This document shows, piece by piece, positions 15,941 to 24,544 of a DNA stretch of 64,000 nucleotides (position 1 is the stretch's first letter; each line of letters begins with the position of its first letter). Position numbers and translations under genes: made by a program. The notes beneath the pieces are model-generated. The model saw nothing but the letters and a program-made list of their open reading frames with translations, was not told where the DNA came from and searched no databases. The stretch is from an uncultured Dysosmobacter sp. Its GTDB lineage: Bacteria > Bacillota > Clostridia > Oscillospirales > Oscillospiraceae. The stretch spans positions 1-64,000 of the forward strand of contig CANQPD010000004.1 in the NCBI GenBank assembly GCA_947625655.1, written 5' to 3'.

Positions 15941-17770
15941 TTATCGATAATAGATCCCCCACACTTTTTTGTGGGGCTCCGTAAACGTCCCCAGCCGGAT
16001 GTCCATGCCGATCTCAAAGGCCCGGTCCCAGGGGAAGCGGTAGTTGTCCAGCTCGATGCCGCCCCAGCCCTGTTCCTCATAAGGTTCCAGCGAAGAGATC
16101 AGATTGCTCCGCTCCAGATTTTCGATCACGCCCGCCGCGGCCTTGGCCATGCCGCTCTCCAGCCGCTCCTGAACGGCCTCCCGGTCGATCTCCGGCGCCC
16201 AGAAGTTGTTGGGATCGCCCCCCAGATCGTTCCGGATGTATCCCAGCAGCTCCTCCCGCACCACATGCTTGTAGCAGAAGTCCTTGATGATACTGTCCGC
16301 CAGTGTCCGGGCAAAGGCCCGCTCCGCAGCCTCCGACTGTTCGCCGCTCTGCAAAAACGCGTACCTGGCAAAGCCGTGGCTCAAAGCCGTGCCGGTGACG
16401 ATGGCCATATCCAAAAATCCCGCGTAGCTCAGCAGATACCCCAGCTCCGCCTCTTCGGTCAGTGCCTGTTGGAACTCGTTCCCGTAAGCGCCGTTGCTGG
16501 CGTCGATCAGGATGACGGGCACATGCCCGTTCCGGAACGCCTCCAGCCAATCCACCAGATTGGTATACGCGTTTTTCTTCCACCTGTCCTGCTCCGCCTG
16601 GGACATCCCCGCCGCCTCATAGGCCTCCGTGTCCGGCTGGGTCAGCACCAGGATCTCAATGTCCGCCGCGCCGCTTCCGCCGGAGAGCTGGGAGACGCCG
16701 AAAAATTCCAAATGCTCCTCCACGATCTCTTTCAGCGGCTTGTAGTCGTAATCGCAGGCAGGCTGATCCTCCGTCCCGCCGAAATAGGTGACGCCCGCAT
16801 GGACCAGCCGGTCGTCCCAGCCGCTCTCCGCCATATACAGCTTCGCCACCGCCTTGAAGGCCAGGTCGTCCACGCCGGACAGCAGGGCGTCGCCCTCCCG
16901 CAGTAAACTCCGCAGATAGGCGATCTCGTTTTTCTGGATGCTGTCCTCCTCGGAGGAGTCGTCGATGCCGATGAGCACCCGGAAGTTCTCATAGCCGCCG
17001 CATTCCACTGTCTGGAGCATCCGCTCTGACAGTGCCAGCTTCCGGCTCCGGGCGGTCAAATACTCTGTCACACGCTCCTCTGTCAGGCCGAAATCCACCG
17101 GGACCAGCTTCGTGCCGCCGCTCCCCAATTGATAGAGTGCCTGGACATCCGATGCCTGGATGTCCCTGTCCGGGAGCGCCGGCCGCCCCGCCGCGCCATA
17201 GGCCCGCAGGGCGTTGTACTCCTCCAGCGTGCCGCCCTCATAGCCCACCGTGGGTGCCAGCCGCATCACGCTGTCCAGCAGCCAGACCACGTTATTTTCA
17301 TCCTCGGCCAAGGCGGCCAGCAGATGATCCACCAGCTGGGACGCGGATGTGGTCCCGCCCCCCGGCAGTTCAAGTTCGTCCCCCGTCATGGACCGGGAGC
17401 TGACCAGTCCGCCGGAGTGGAGCTGATCCAGAGAGAGGATGTAGCGGTCGCAGCCCGCCGCCTCCTGGTCCAGCACCCAGGTGAAAAGGGACCATGGCTC
17501 CCCCCGCTGGAGGCTGTCAAAGTTGCGGGGCTGGCCGTCCAGCTTTGTGCTGTACAGCACCGCCTCCGGCATCGCCAGCTGATACCCCAGCGACTCCGCC
17601 AGATACACCACCCGCTCCACGTTGTCCGGCCGGTCGTCCAGGGGCACATAGGCGATGACCGGCGCATCCACCCAGGCCGTCTCCTGATCCAGCGGCTCTG
17701 TCCGCTTTGCGCCGCACCCGGCCAGCAGCAAGCAGGCCAGCGCCGCCGCCAGTACCTTTTTCACATTCAC
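15941..17770 (-). CDS. DUF4127 family lipoprotein
   Basis: A 609-residue exported protein with a lipoprotein signal (lipobox LLLAGC near residue 19) followed by the DUF4127 body: YVPLDDRPDN near residue 43, then YILSLDQLHSGGLVSSR and LIDASNGAYGNEF. The family is found in Firmicutes as secreted or surface lipoproteins of unknown activity; the conserved Asp/Arg/His residues look enzymatic but this is unproven. Translation begins at GTG with GGAGG ten bases upstream. It precedes the DUF4180 gene in a two-gene operon. Confidence 0.88.
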   Translation of the reverse strand: MNVKKVLAAALACLLLAGCGAKRTEPLDQETAWVDAPVIAYVPLDDRPDNVERVVYLAESLGYQLAMPEAVLYSTKLDGQPRNFDSLQRGEPWSLFTWVLDQEAAGCDRYILSLDQLHSGGLVSSRSMTGDELELPGGGTTSASQLVDHLLAALAEDENNVVWLLDSVMRLAPTVGYEGGTLEEYNALRAYGAAGRPALPDRDIQASDVQALYQLGSGGTKLVPVDFGLTEERVTEYLTARSRKLALSERMLQTVECGGYENFRVLIGIDDSSEEDSIQKNEIAYLRSLLREGDALLSGVDDLAFKAVAKLYMAESGWDDRLVHAGVTYFGGTEDQPACDYDYKPLKEIVEEHLEFFGVSQLSGGSGAADIEILVLTQPDTEAYEAAGMSQAEQDRWKKNAYTNLVDWLEAFRNGHVPVILIDASNGAYGNEFQQALTEEAELGYLLSYAGFLDMAIVTGTALSHGFARYAFLQSGEQSEAAERAFARTLADSIIKDFCYKHVVREELLGYIRNDLGGDPNNFWAPEIDREAVQERLESGMAKAAAGVIENLERSNLISSLEPYEEQGWGGIELDNYRFPWDRAFEIGMDIRLGTFTEPHKKVWGIYYR

Positions 17771-17910
17771 GTATCGTATACCTCCCTTTGGGCGGCCTCC
17801 ATTCAGGGCACAGGTGCCGTCCCTGTTCCGCCGCCGGTGTTCTCTTTACACGTCTGCGGCCCCTTGCTCTTTGTAGGGCGGGGCGCCCCCGCCTCGCCGC
17901 GGCCACCTGT

Positions 17911-17949
17911 TTTTAAAAAGAGCGGAGCTTCCAGCCCCGCTCTTCTTTT
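17911..17949 (-). terminator. Terminator of the dnaX-ybaB operon
   Basis: On the minus strand AAGAGCGG pairs with CCGCTCTT and is followed by TTTTAAAAA, 60 bases beyond the ybaB stop. recR, which often follows ybaB, is absent here. Confidence 0.8.
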
Positions 17950-18007
17950 GGTTCCGATCCACAGGGCCGGCCGTTCCCCACCGGGGCACAGCGCCGCCCG
18001 CGTTCTC

Positions 18008-18370
18008 TCACAGCCCGAACGCCCCCAGGTTCAGTCCCCCGGTCAGGCTGTTCATGCTGTTCTCCATGGCGTCTCCCGCCTGGCGCAGCGCCTCGTTGAC
18101 AGCGGACACCACCAGATCCTGCAGCATCTCCACATCCTCCGGGTCCACGGCCTCAGGCTTGATGGTGACGGCCAGCACTTCTTTCTTGCCATTGACCCTG
18201 GCCTCCACCGCACCGCCGCCCACGCTGGCGGTGAACTCCTGGGCCTCCACCGTCTCCTGAGCGGCGGTCATGGCCTCCTGCATCTGGGCGATCTTCTGCT
18301 GCATCTCCGCCTGACGCGCTGCGCCGGACACCTTTCCGTTGGTAAACCCACGGCGTGCACTGTATCCCAT
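18008..18370 (-). CDS. YbaB/EbfC nucleoid-associated protein
   Basis: A 120-residue DNA-binding protein. The central AQMQEAMTAAQETVEAQEFTAS region, the VGGGAVEARVNGKKEVLAVTI strand pair and the Met/Gly-rich tail are typical of the YbaB fold. The N-terminus is ~20 residues longer than in E. coli and rich in Gly/Arg. The ATG at 18370 follows AAGGAG. It starts 13 bases after dnaX, the near-universal dnaX-ybaB arrangement, and probably shares its transcript. Confidence 0.92.
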   Translation of the reverse strand: MGYSARRGFTNGKVSGAARQAEMQQKIAQMQEAMTAAQETVEAQEFTASVGGGAVEARVNGKKEVLAVTIKPEAVDPEDVEMLQDLVVSAVNEALRQAGDAMENSMNSLTGGLNLGAFGL

Positions 18371-18383
18371 ATTCGTTTCTCCT

Positions 18384-20147
18384 TTACTTGATCTCAATGT
18401 TGTCAAACTGGCTGCCGAATTTCAGCAGGCTTTTCAAATTCTCCTGGGGCGTCGCCTTGGGCGCCTCGCCGACGCGGAACACCAGCCGCACCGCCGTCCC
18501 GGCGGCCCTGGCGGCCTCCTCGCCAAGTGCCCCCTTTACCCGGTCGTTGTCCAGCCGGCCCAGGGTGATCTCATCCGGCGCGTAGACCGTCAGCTGATCT
18601 CCCTCCAGCGCGCCGCTGCACATGTCCAGAAACGCCCGGTACATGGGCGGCAGCCGCCCCTTGCAGCTCTCCGCCAGGGCCCGCCACCAGTTCCCGTCCG
18701 CCGGCGGCACAGCCGCCGCAGGCGCGCTCTGCGCCGCCTTCGGCGGCTCCCGCACAGGCTCCGGTCTCCTTTTCACAGGCTCCGGCGGGATGTCAAACAC
18801 CCGCTCCCCCGGCTCGTCCGCGGCGGGCGGGGCCTCTTCCGGCATGGGCGGCAGCTCTTCTCCCCGCGCGGGCGGCGCGTCCCAGGGCGGCGCGTCCTCA
18901 GCCTTCGGCGCCGGAACGGGGGCCGCCTTCTTCGCGGGGACCTCCTTGGCCGCGGGCCCTGCGGCGGCCGTGCTCTGGGTCACCGCCTCCCGGACGATCT
19001 GCCCCCGGGCCGCCCCCTCTTCCAGCCGCTGGATGCGGGCCTCCAGCGCCGTCAGGTCGCCGGAAAGGCTCTCGTCGCACAGCCGGATGAGGCACAGCTC
19101 CGCGTCGGTGCGGCGGTTGGAGCTGTAATACAGATCCGCCGTTGCCTTTTGCAATGTGGACGCCAGATACAAAAACCGATTGCCGGACACGTCCCTGCCC
19201 AGCCGGTCCAGCGTGGCGGTGTCATACCCGCCGGACAGCAGCGCCGCGCCGCCCTCCGGGGCGGTCCGCCGCAGCAGCAGATCCCGCACCAGGGTGGACA
19301 GCTCCCCCAGCACCGCGCCCACGTCCTTGCCGCCGGCGTAGAGCTGATTCAAAAGCAGCAGGGCCGCCTTGGCGTCCCGCCGCAGCACGCACTCCAAAAG
19401 CTGGGCCGTCTGGAGATTCCCGGCAAGGCCCAGCACCTCCAGCACAGCGGCGCTGTCGATGGTCCCCCCCGCCGCCGCGCACTGGTCCAGCAGGCTCAGC
19501 CCGTCCCGCAGGGCGCCGTCCGCCAGCCGGGACAGGATCTCCGCGCCGTCCGGCGTCAAGTCGATATGCTCCTGTCCCGCCACATAGTTCAGCCGTTTCG
19601 CAATGTCCGCCGGGGTAATGCGCTTGAAGGAGTAGCGCTGGCACCGGGAGAGGATGGTGGCAGGCACCTTGTGCAGCTCCGTGGTGGCCAGAATGAACAT
19701 CAGATGCTCCGGCGGCTCCTCCAGGATCTTCAGCAGGGCGTTGAAAGCGGGGGTGGACAGCATGTGGACCTCGTCCACGATGTAGACCCGCTTTTTCACA
19801 TTGGCCGGGGAGTAGATGGCCTCGTCCCGCAGGGCGCGGACCTGATCCACGCCGTTGTTGGACGCGGCGTCCAGCTCCAGCACGTCCAGAAAGCTGCCGC
19901 TCTCGATGCCGAGGCAGGAGGGGCACTGGCAGCAGGGGTCGCCGTTCACAGGGTGCTCGCAGTTGACAGCCTTGGCCAAAATCTTGGCGCAGGTGGTCTT
20001 GCCGGTGCCCCGGGTGCCGGTGAAGAGGTACGCGTGGGAGGTCCGGCCCTCGGCGACCTGCCGTTGCAGGGTCTCGGTGATATGCGACTGCCCGATGACG
20101 TCTGAAAACACCTTGGGCCGCCACTTTCGATACAGGGCCTGATACAT
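18384..20147 (-). CDS. dnaX: DNA polymerase III subunit gamma/tau
   Basis: A 587-residue clamp-loader ATPase. The N-terminus MYQALYRKWRPKVFSDVIGQ is the standard DnaX start, with AAGGAGGT upstream. Walker A is GTRGTGKTT, the zinc site uses the Cys residues of CEHPVNGDPCCQCPSC, Walker B is VYIVDEVHML, and the arginine finger is the SRCQRYSF segment. The tau extension after about residue 370 is Pro/Ala-rich, with a folded C-terminal domain. The SRP RNA lies just upstream. Confidence 0.96.
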   Translation of the reverse strand: MYQALYRKWRPKVFSDVIGQSHITETLQRQVAEGRTSHAYLFTGTRGTGKTTCAKILAKAVNCEHPVNGDPCCQCPSCLGIESGSFLDVLELDAASNNGVDQVRALRDEAIYSPANVKKRVYIVDEVHMLSTPAFNALLKILEEPPEHLMFILATTELHKVPATILSRCQRYSFKRITPADIAKRLNYVAGQEHIDLTPDGAEILSRLADGALRDGLSLLDQCAAAGGTIDSAAVLEVLGLAGNLQTAQLLECVLRRDAKAALLLLNQLYAGGKDVGAVLGELSTLVRDLLLRRTAPEGGAALLSGGYDTATLDRLGRDVSGNRFLYLASTLQKATADLYYSSNRRTDAELCLIRLCDESLSGDLTALEARIQRLEEGAARGQIVREAVTQSTAAAGPAAKEVPAKKAAPVPAPKAEDAPPWDAPPARGEELPPMPEEAPPAADEPGERVFDIPPEPVKRRPEPVREPPKAAQSAPAAAVPPADGNWWRALAESCKGRLPPMYRAFLDMCSGALEGDQLTVYAPDEITLGRLDNDRVKGALGEEAARAAGTAVRLVFRVGEAPKATPQENLKSLLKFGSQFDNIEIK

Positions 20148-20170
20148 GATGACCTCCTTGGAACATGCAA

Positions 20171-20309
20171 AGTCCTCCGCATGCAGCTGCGGAACCGGCA
20201 CCCTCGCGGCACATGGAACATCCCGCTTAATGCTGCTCGGTTCCCCGCCTGACATGATTCGCGGGCCTCCATTGCGCGAGACCGGCTCCGCAGCTGCATG
20301 CGGAGGACT
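20171..20309 (-). ncRNA. ffs: Signal recognition particle RNA
   Basis: The two ends form a long stem (AGTCCTCCGCATGCAGCTGC with its complement, 22 bases). At the centre the minus strand reads ATGTCAGG, then CGG-GGAA-CCG, then AGCAGC, which is the universal SRP domain IV: a GGAA tetraloop closed by G-C pairs and the asymmetric AGCAGC internal loop that binds Ffh. Length is about 139 nucleotides, between the 4.5S RNA type and the long Bacillus scRNA. Position immediately upstream of dnaX is the same as in Bacillus subtilis. No T-run separates it from dnaX, so the two may be co-transcribed and processed. Confidence 0.93.
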
Positions 20310-20326
20310 GTTTAATTAGCTTATTT

Positions 20327-20355
20327 ATTGTACTATATCCTTTCCGAATAAGCAA
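20327..20355 (-). promoter_or_regulatory. Promoter for SRP RNA and dnaX
   Basis: On the minus strand TTGCTT, a 17-base spacer and TACAAT lie 18 bases before the mature RNA 5' end. Confidence 0.65.
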
Positions 20356-20387
20356 CCAAAAATTTTAAGATTCTGAAAAAAACGGGC

Positions 20388-20415
20388 TTTACAAAGAGAA
20401 AAATTATGGTATAAT
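20388..20415 (+). promoter_or_regulatory. Promoter ahead of the tRNA-fragment array
   Basis: TTTACA (20388-20393), 16-base spacer, TATAAT (20410-20415) with an extended TG motif. It points into the tRNA fragment array and tRNA-Ala. It is the strongest promoter visible upstream of that tRNA, about 700 bases away. Confidence 0.75.
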
Positions 20416-20517
20416 ATCATTTGTCGCCAGTAGCCTGGCAGCAGCCGGGGCATATATCAGCCGGGAGCGCGAGCGCCCCGCCAAGCAGGCCCCCAAAAAT
20501 CTAAAAACCTCATATTT

Positions 20518-21111
20518 GGGCCTATAGCTCAGTTGGGAGGAGAAGCGGTTCGGTTATAGCACCTCTTTTCCGGTAGTCCAACTCAGTTGCGGGCAAACAG
20601 TTCACATCACCAAAAACTTCATACACGGGCCCATAGCTCAGCTGGGAGGAGACCCGGTTCGGTCATAGCCCCTCTTTTTCCGGGGCCTAACTCATTTGCT
20701 GGCACACGGTTCACATCTCATTAAATTTCATACCCGGGGGCGTAGCTCAGTCTGGGAGAGCGTACGGTTCGCATCCATAGCGAGACACATCCGACCCAAT
20801 GTCCAGTTCCCTGTTTTCCCGTCCGATTTGTTGGTCTTTTCCCTGAAAATCGCATATTTTAGAAATCCAAATTTCGCGACTTTTTCCGCATAAAAAGTGC
20901 CAATTTGGGCCTGTAGCTCAGCTGGGAGCGCAAAGGGTTCGGTTTTCTGCCACACTTATAACTTCATATTGCTTTATTCTTCTGTTCCGCTTTTGGAACT
21001 GTTGATTTGGGCCCGTAGCTCAGTCTGGGAGCGCAAAGGGTTCGGTTTTCTGCCACACTTATAATTTCATATTGCTTTATTCTGCTGTTCCGCTTTTGGA
21101 ACCGTTGATTT
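20518..21111 (+). repeat. Tandem array of five tRNA 5'-half pseudogenes
   Basis: Five truncated tRNA starts occur at 20518, 20627, 20736, 20907 and 21009, each beginning GGGCC(T/C)(A/G)TAGCTCAG or a close variant, and an intact tRNA follows at 21112. Spacing is 109, 109, 171, 102 and 103 bases. Units 1-2 resemble each other, as do units 4-5, including their ~55-base spacers. Unit 3 (20736) keeps the whole 5' half and CGC anticodon arm of the tRNA-Ala, then diverges. None has a T-arm or 3' acceptor strand, so none can be a functional tRNA. The array looks like a record of repeated recombination or unequal duplication at a tRNA gene. Confidence 0.88.
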
Positions 21112-21188
21112 GGGCCCGTAGCTCAGTCTGGGAGAGCGTACGGTTCGCATCCGTAAGGTCGAGGGTTCGATCCCCTTCGGGTCCACCA
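21112..21188 (+). tRNA. tRNA-Ala (anticodon CGC)
   Basis: A complete cloverleaf: acceptor GGGCCCG/CGGGTCC, D arm GCTC...GAGC, anticodon arm TACGG-TTCGCAT-CCGTA, and T arm GAGGG-TTCGATC-CCCTT; CCA is encoded. The acceptor contains the G3-U70 pair that identifies alanine tRNAs, agreeing with the anticodon. Confidence 0.95.
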
Positions 21189-21190
21189 TG

Positions 21191-21228
21191 CTCGGGAGAT
21201 CTCGTTTTGAGATCTCCCGAGTTTTTTC
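21191..21228. terminator. tRNA-Ala terminator
   Basis: Perfect 13-bp stem CTCGGGAGATCTC/GAGATCTCCCGAG followed by TTTTTT. The serine recombinase gene on the opposite strand ends just beyond it, so it probably serves both. Confidence 0.9.
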
Positions 21229-21234
21229 ATACCC

Positions 21235-22833
21235 TTAGGATGCGTGATAGTACACACTCTTGTCCCCTTCCGGGTGTAGGAAGTCAAAAAACTGTGTGAC
21301 ACTGATTTTAAATTCCACTTCGATTTCAAAGTTCTTCCCGATATTTACCCGTTCAATGAGCTGCCGCAGGATCATCTTCTTTCCCTCGATACTGCTCCCC
21401 GCATACAGGTCGGCCCAGGACATGATCTTGTCATACTCCTTTTGGACGGCAACGGCAGATCTCTTCAGATCAGCCGCTTTTTCCTTGGCATGTTCCAATT
21501 CCTGTGCCAGTGCCGCCAGTTTGCTTCGGGTGTCCTCTATCATCTCGCTGAGGATGTCCGCTCCGAAACTACCGGTCCCGTTGATGGTCTTGATGATCTC
21601 TTTCTTGTAGCTCTCCAGTTCCCGTTCTGCGGCGGCATGGAGTTTCTCCAGATTTGCCACCGAACTGTTTGCCATTTGGAGTTCTTTTTCCCGCTGCTTT
21701 TGAATGAGCTGGCTCCTGGGTGCAGTCTTCATCCGCTCAAAGAGTTGAATGACGATCTTATCAATAATGCCGTCCAGTTTCTCACCGGAGTATCCGGTCT
21801 GACCGTCACAGTCCTGAGGATGGCGGATCTTGTAGTGGCAGGCGTAGCGGATGCGGGTTTCCCGCTTGGGCTCACCCTTGGCGCGTCTGCCGCTGCTGGT
21901 GGTCAGCACCAGCTTGGAACCGCAGTGGGCACAGTAGACCATCCCGGAGAGCAGCGACTTCCCTTTGGAGTTAAAAGGCACCTCATCGTGGTGCATTGTC
22001 CTGGCTTCCATCAGCCCCTGTGCGCGTTCATACAAGTCTGGCGAAACAATTTGCAGCTCCGGAAAGATTTCCGAGCGTGTTTCCCCGCTGCGCAGGATGC
22101 CTACGTACATGATGTTCTTCAGCATTTTGATGATGGTGGTATTGGCGAAGTTTGTTCCCTTACGGTTGAGATAGCCGTTGTTATACAGCCACCGGGACAA
22201 CCGCTGTGCGCCAAATCCCTCATAGACATATTTCTCAAAGATGATACGCACCACCGCAGCTTCATCCGGGTCAATCAGAATCTCGTTGACTTCGTGATTC
22301 TTTTTATTAAAACGCCCTTGCTTTTCCAGGCGGTATCCATAGGGAACAATCCCGCCGCGGAACCGCCCCTCCTGCACAATTTGCGACAGACGGGTTTTTG
22401 TTCGGGCAGAGGTTTTGAGACTCTCACCGGAGGCCTGCCAATATCGAATGTAGTTCAGCAATTTGTCGATATGATCATCCATCCTCTGCTGTCCTTCCAT
22501 TGCGCTCCACACTTCGATCCCGTTGCGGATGAACCACTCCACCACGAAGGGCGTCTCGTCATCCCGCCGTCCCAGGCGGTCAAACATGAACACCAGCAGA
22601 ATGTCAAACTTCTGTTCCTCGGCATCCTGGCGAATCTCCTGAATGGCATCGCGGTCAGCGGCAGCTACCTTGAAACCGGAGACACCCTTTTCCGCAAACT
22701 CTTTGGTGATTACCCATCCCTGGTTCTCTGCAAATTCACGGCAGTATTGTTTCTGCATAGGGATATCATCCTTTTCTACCTGTCCTTTGGTAGAGACTCG
22801 ATAGAGGCAGTATACTCGCTTACTTTTTTCCAT
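21235..22833 (-). CDS. Large serine recombinase of an integrative mobilizable element
   Basis: The 532-residue protein has a resolvase-type catalytic domain with the nucleophile Ser in LYRVST (about residue 14) and the FDRLGRRDDETPF motif. A recombinase domain follows (YGYRLEKQG), then a zinc-ribbon (YCAHCGSKL...YACHYK...CDG), a coiled-coil (residues about 390-480) and a C-terminal beta segment. This matches TnpX-type integrases, which excise and integrate elements without strand-specific attachment arms. The ATG at 22833 is chosen because catalytic homology begins there; the longer frame has a 20-residue extra N-terminus. It forms the left edge of a ~9-kb element abutting tRNA-Ala. Confidence 0.92.
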   Translation of the reverse strand: MEKSKRVYCLYRVSTKGQVEKDDIPMQKQYCREFAENQGWVITKEFAEKGVSGFKVAAADRDAIQEIRQDAEEQKFDILLVFMFDRLGRRDDETPFVVEWFIRNGIEVWSAMEGQQRMDDHIDKLLNYIRYWQASGESLKTSARTKTRLSQIVQEGRFRGGIVPYGYRLEKQGRFNKKNHEVNEILIDPDEAAVVRIIFEKYVYEGFGAQRLSRWLYNNGYLNRKGTNFANTTIIKMLKNIMYVGILRSGETRSEIFPELQIVSPDLYERAQGLMEARTMHHDEVPFNSKGKSLLSGMVYCAHCGSKLVLTTSSGRRAKGEPKRETRIRYACHYKIRHPQDCDGQTGYSGEKLDGIIDKIVIQLFERMKTAPRSQLIQKQREKELQMANSSVANLEKLHAAAERELESYKKEIIKTINGTGSFGADILSEMIEDTRSKLAALAQELEHAKEKAADLKRSAVAVQKEYDKIMSWADLYAGSSIEGKKMILRQLIERVNIGKNFEIEVEFKISVTQFFDFLHPEGDKSVYYHAS

Positions 22834-22949
22834 GATTGCAACCTGTCCTTTCTGGTGTAGGACTGCGGTGCATATGGCTTGCTGATAATTCAATTGTCAA
22901 GGTTCATATACACACAGTATCCCACACCATTGGCAAAAAGTCTACTGAA

Positions 22950-23147
22950 TCAAGCGGACCTGTTCAGATTTTCAAAGTTCTGTGCCATTAACAGCGTCTT
23001 CTCAATTTCAGACACTGTGTCAGGATGTGTGATGGTGTTTTTGAAGCGGAGGGCAACAATTAGTCCGTCCACTTCCATCGTGATGAACTCTGTCGGCTCA
23101 GAGTATCTGGGATGCTCCCGATCATACAACGCCTGCTGATAACTCAT
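22950..23147 (-). CDS. TnpW-like small protein
   Basis: A 65-residue protein whose C-terminal half (DGLIVALRFKNTITHPDTVSEIEKTLL) resembles the small TnpW-type proteins that sit between relaxase and serine recombinase genes in Tn4451-like elements. The ATG follows AAAGGAGG by nine bases and lies 15 bases after the relaxase stop. It is presumably co-transcribed with the mobilization genes. Function is unknown; resemblance is by position and pattern. Confidence 0.6.
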   Translation of the reverse strand: MSYQQALYDREHPRYSEPTEFITMEVDGLIVALRFKNTITHPDTVSEIEKTLLMAQNFENLNRSA

Positions 23148-23161
23148 GTGGTCGTCCTCCT

Positions 23162-24541
23162 TTACATGGTCTGCTGCCAAGTCTGTTCTTCTTCGTGATC
23201 GTCCACAGCATGGCCCTGGGCAATTTTCTTTCGCTGTTCCTTACGGAGCGCCTTGTTGTCTGCATGATGGTGCATGGTGGTGCTGTCCGTCACAGGCTCA
23301 GCAGACTGAGATTGTTCCAGTCTCCGACCCAGGCCCACCACAGCAGAAACAACGCCGCCAGCGCCATCAGCAGGACTACCCACGTCGGACCATCCAGGTG
23401 CGGCAGATGCAGCCTGGGTAGTCTGATATTGGGCAGAGAAAAACGCTTCTCTTTCGGCTTCCCAGCCTGTTCGCTCATCTGCTCCAGATGCTTCAGCACT
23501 TTCAGCAGCTCGTCCATCTGCGTCCGGGTCGGGAGCTGCTCCAGCAGTTCGCTGACCTTTTTCAGATAGCCGGTCTGTCTCTCGGCGTGGTAACCCAGCG
23601 TGTAGAGGTCGCTCTGCAGATCCTCCCAGTCCTCTTTCGTGGGATGCACTTCGGGAGTAGATGTCTGCACCTGTGCCAGGGGTTGCGGCATGCTCTGTGC
23701 TGTCAGCTCTGGTGTAGGCTGTACGGTCTGCGTGGGATGGTTCTTCTCCAACAGCTCGTCCATAGATAATTTCTTCTCTGATCCTGAATTCATATTCCAT
23801 GTTCTCCTTTAGATATTTGTTACCGAACAGCAGACGGTCCCGACACTGCCAGCCGCTCGGCGTGGTATAGGTGATATTCTTTCGGGACTTTTCCCAGCGG
23901 ACTTTGTAGCCCTCACTCGCCATCAGTGTAATAAACTCCTCCCGGTTGGAGGCGTGGCGCATACAGTCGTTGATGATATTCATGAGCTGCAGCTTCTTGC
24001 TCTGACCACGGGCCGCTGTGTGATACTCACCGATGGTCATAGTCTTCGTTTTCTGAGTTCTCTCCTTGGGCTTGAACACAGGAAGGGAAAATTCCATGCA
24101 GACCCGATCATTGCACTGCCGCAATTCCTGGAGCTGTTCCTTTGCGATGTGGAGTTTTCGGCCTGTATCGAAGTTGACCGAGTTGATAAGGAAGTGAGAG
24201 TGGATATGGTCACGGTCCGTGTGGGTGCAGACCAGGACTTCATACCCCTCATAGTACTCAGCCAGCTTCAATGCGGCTGCGTGAGCAGTGACCGGATCGA
24301 CCGCTTCGTCTTTGGGGAAGCTCTGCACCATGTGGTAGAACAGCACGCCATCCGTCTTGTGATATAACCGCTTGGTCGTCATGAAGTCTGCGTAGACAGA
24401 TTCCGGCTGGCAGTTGATGCCTGTAACCAACCGCTGCCCCTCGAACTCGGTCTTCTTATCCTGCATGGTGTACCGCATCACGGCGCCCATACACCCGGTG
24501 GTCTGGTCTCGCTTGTAGTTGGTGAAGCTGATGATCGCCAT
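23162..24541 (-). CDS. MobA/VirD2-type relaxase
   Basis: A 459-residue relaxase that nicks the transfer origin. The N-terminal domain begins MAIISFTNYKRDQTTG, with catalytic tyrosine candidates in RLYHKTDGVLFYHMVQSF and the metal-binding histidine triad in HTDRDHIHSHFLINSVN near residue 107. The C-terminal third is low-complexity and charged, and a second gene runs through it in another frame (23290-23793). It starts 4 bases after mobC. A helper conjugative element would be needed because no type IV secretion genes are present. Confidence 0.92.
   Translation of the reverse strand: MAIISFTNYKRDQTTGCMGAVMRYTMQDKKTEFEGQRLVTGINCQPESVYADFMTTKRLYHKTDGVLFYHMVQSFPKDEAVDPVTAHAAALKLAEYYEGYEVLVCTHTDRDHIHSHFLINSVNFDTGRKLHIAKEQLQELRQCNDRVCMEFSLPVFKPKERTQKTKTMTIGEYHTAARGQSKKLQLMNIINDCMRHASNREEFITLMASEGYKVRWEKSRKNITYTTPSGWQCRDRLLFGNKYLKENMEYEFRIREEIIYGRAVGEEPSHADRTAYTRADSTEHAATPGTGADIYSRSASHERGLGGSAERPLHAGLPRRETDRLSEKGQRTAGAAPDPDADGRAAESAEASGADERTGWEAEREAFFSAQYQTTQAASAAPGWSDVGSPADGAGGVVSAVVGLGRRLEQSQSAEPVTDSTTMHHHADNKALRKEQRKKIAQGHAVDDHEEEQTWQQTM
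23290..23793 (-). CDS. Nested membrane-anchored mobilization protein inside the relaxase gene
   Basis: A 167-residue frame lies entirely within the relaxase gene in a different frame. It has its own AAAGGAG eleven bases before the ATG. The product looks real: an N-terminal SMDELLEKNHPTQ region, a heptad-rich middle (LLEQLPTRTQMDELLKVLKHLEQM), a basic linker and one C-terminal transmembrane helix (TWVVLLMALAALFLLWWAW). By contrast the relaxase frame over the same stretch is low-complexity, as expected if it is the constrained partner. A role in coupling the relaxosome to the membrane is a guess. Confidence 0.7.
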   Translation of the reverse strand: MNSGSEKKLSMDELLEKNHPTQTVQPTPELTAQSMPQPLAQVQTSTPEVHPTKEDWEDLQSDLYTLGYHAERQTGYLKKVSELLEQLPTRTQMDELLKVLKHLEQMSEQAGKPKEKRFSLPNIRLPRLHLPHLDGPTWVVLLMALAALFLLWWAWVGDWNNLSLLSL

Positions 24542-24544
24542 AGC

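Noticed and set aside
20518..21111. Possible CRISPR array or T-box leader at the regularly spaced repeats
   Set aside because: The repeats are recognisable tRNA 5' halves, the intervals are partly repeated themselves rather than unique spacers, and no cas gene or T-box core motif is near.
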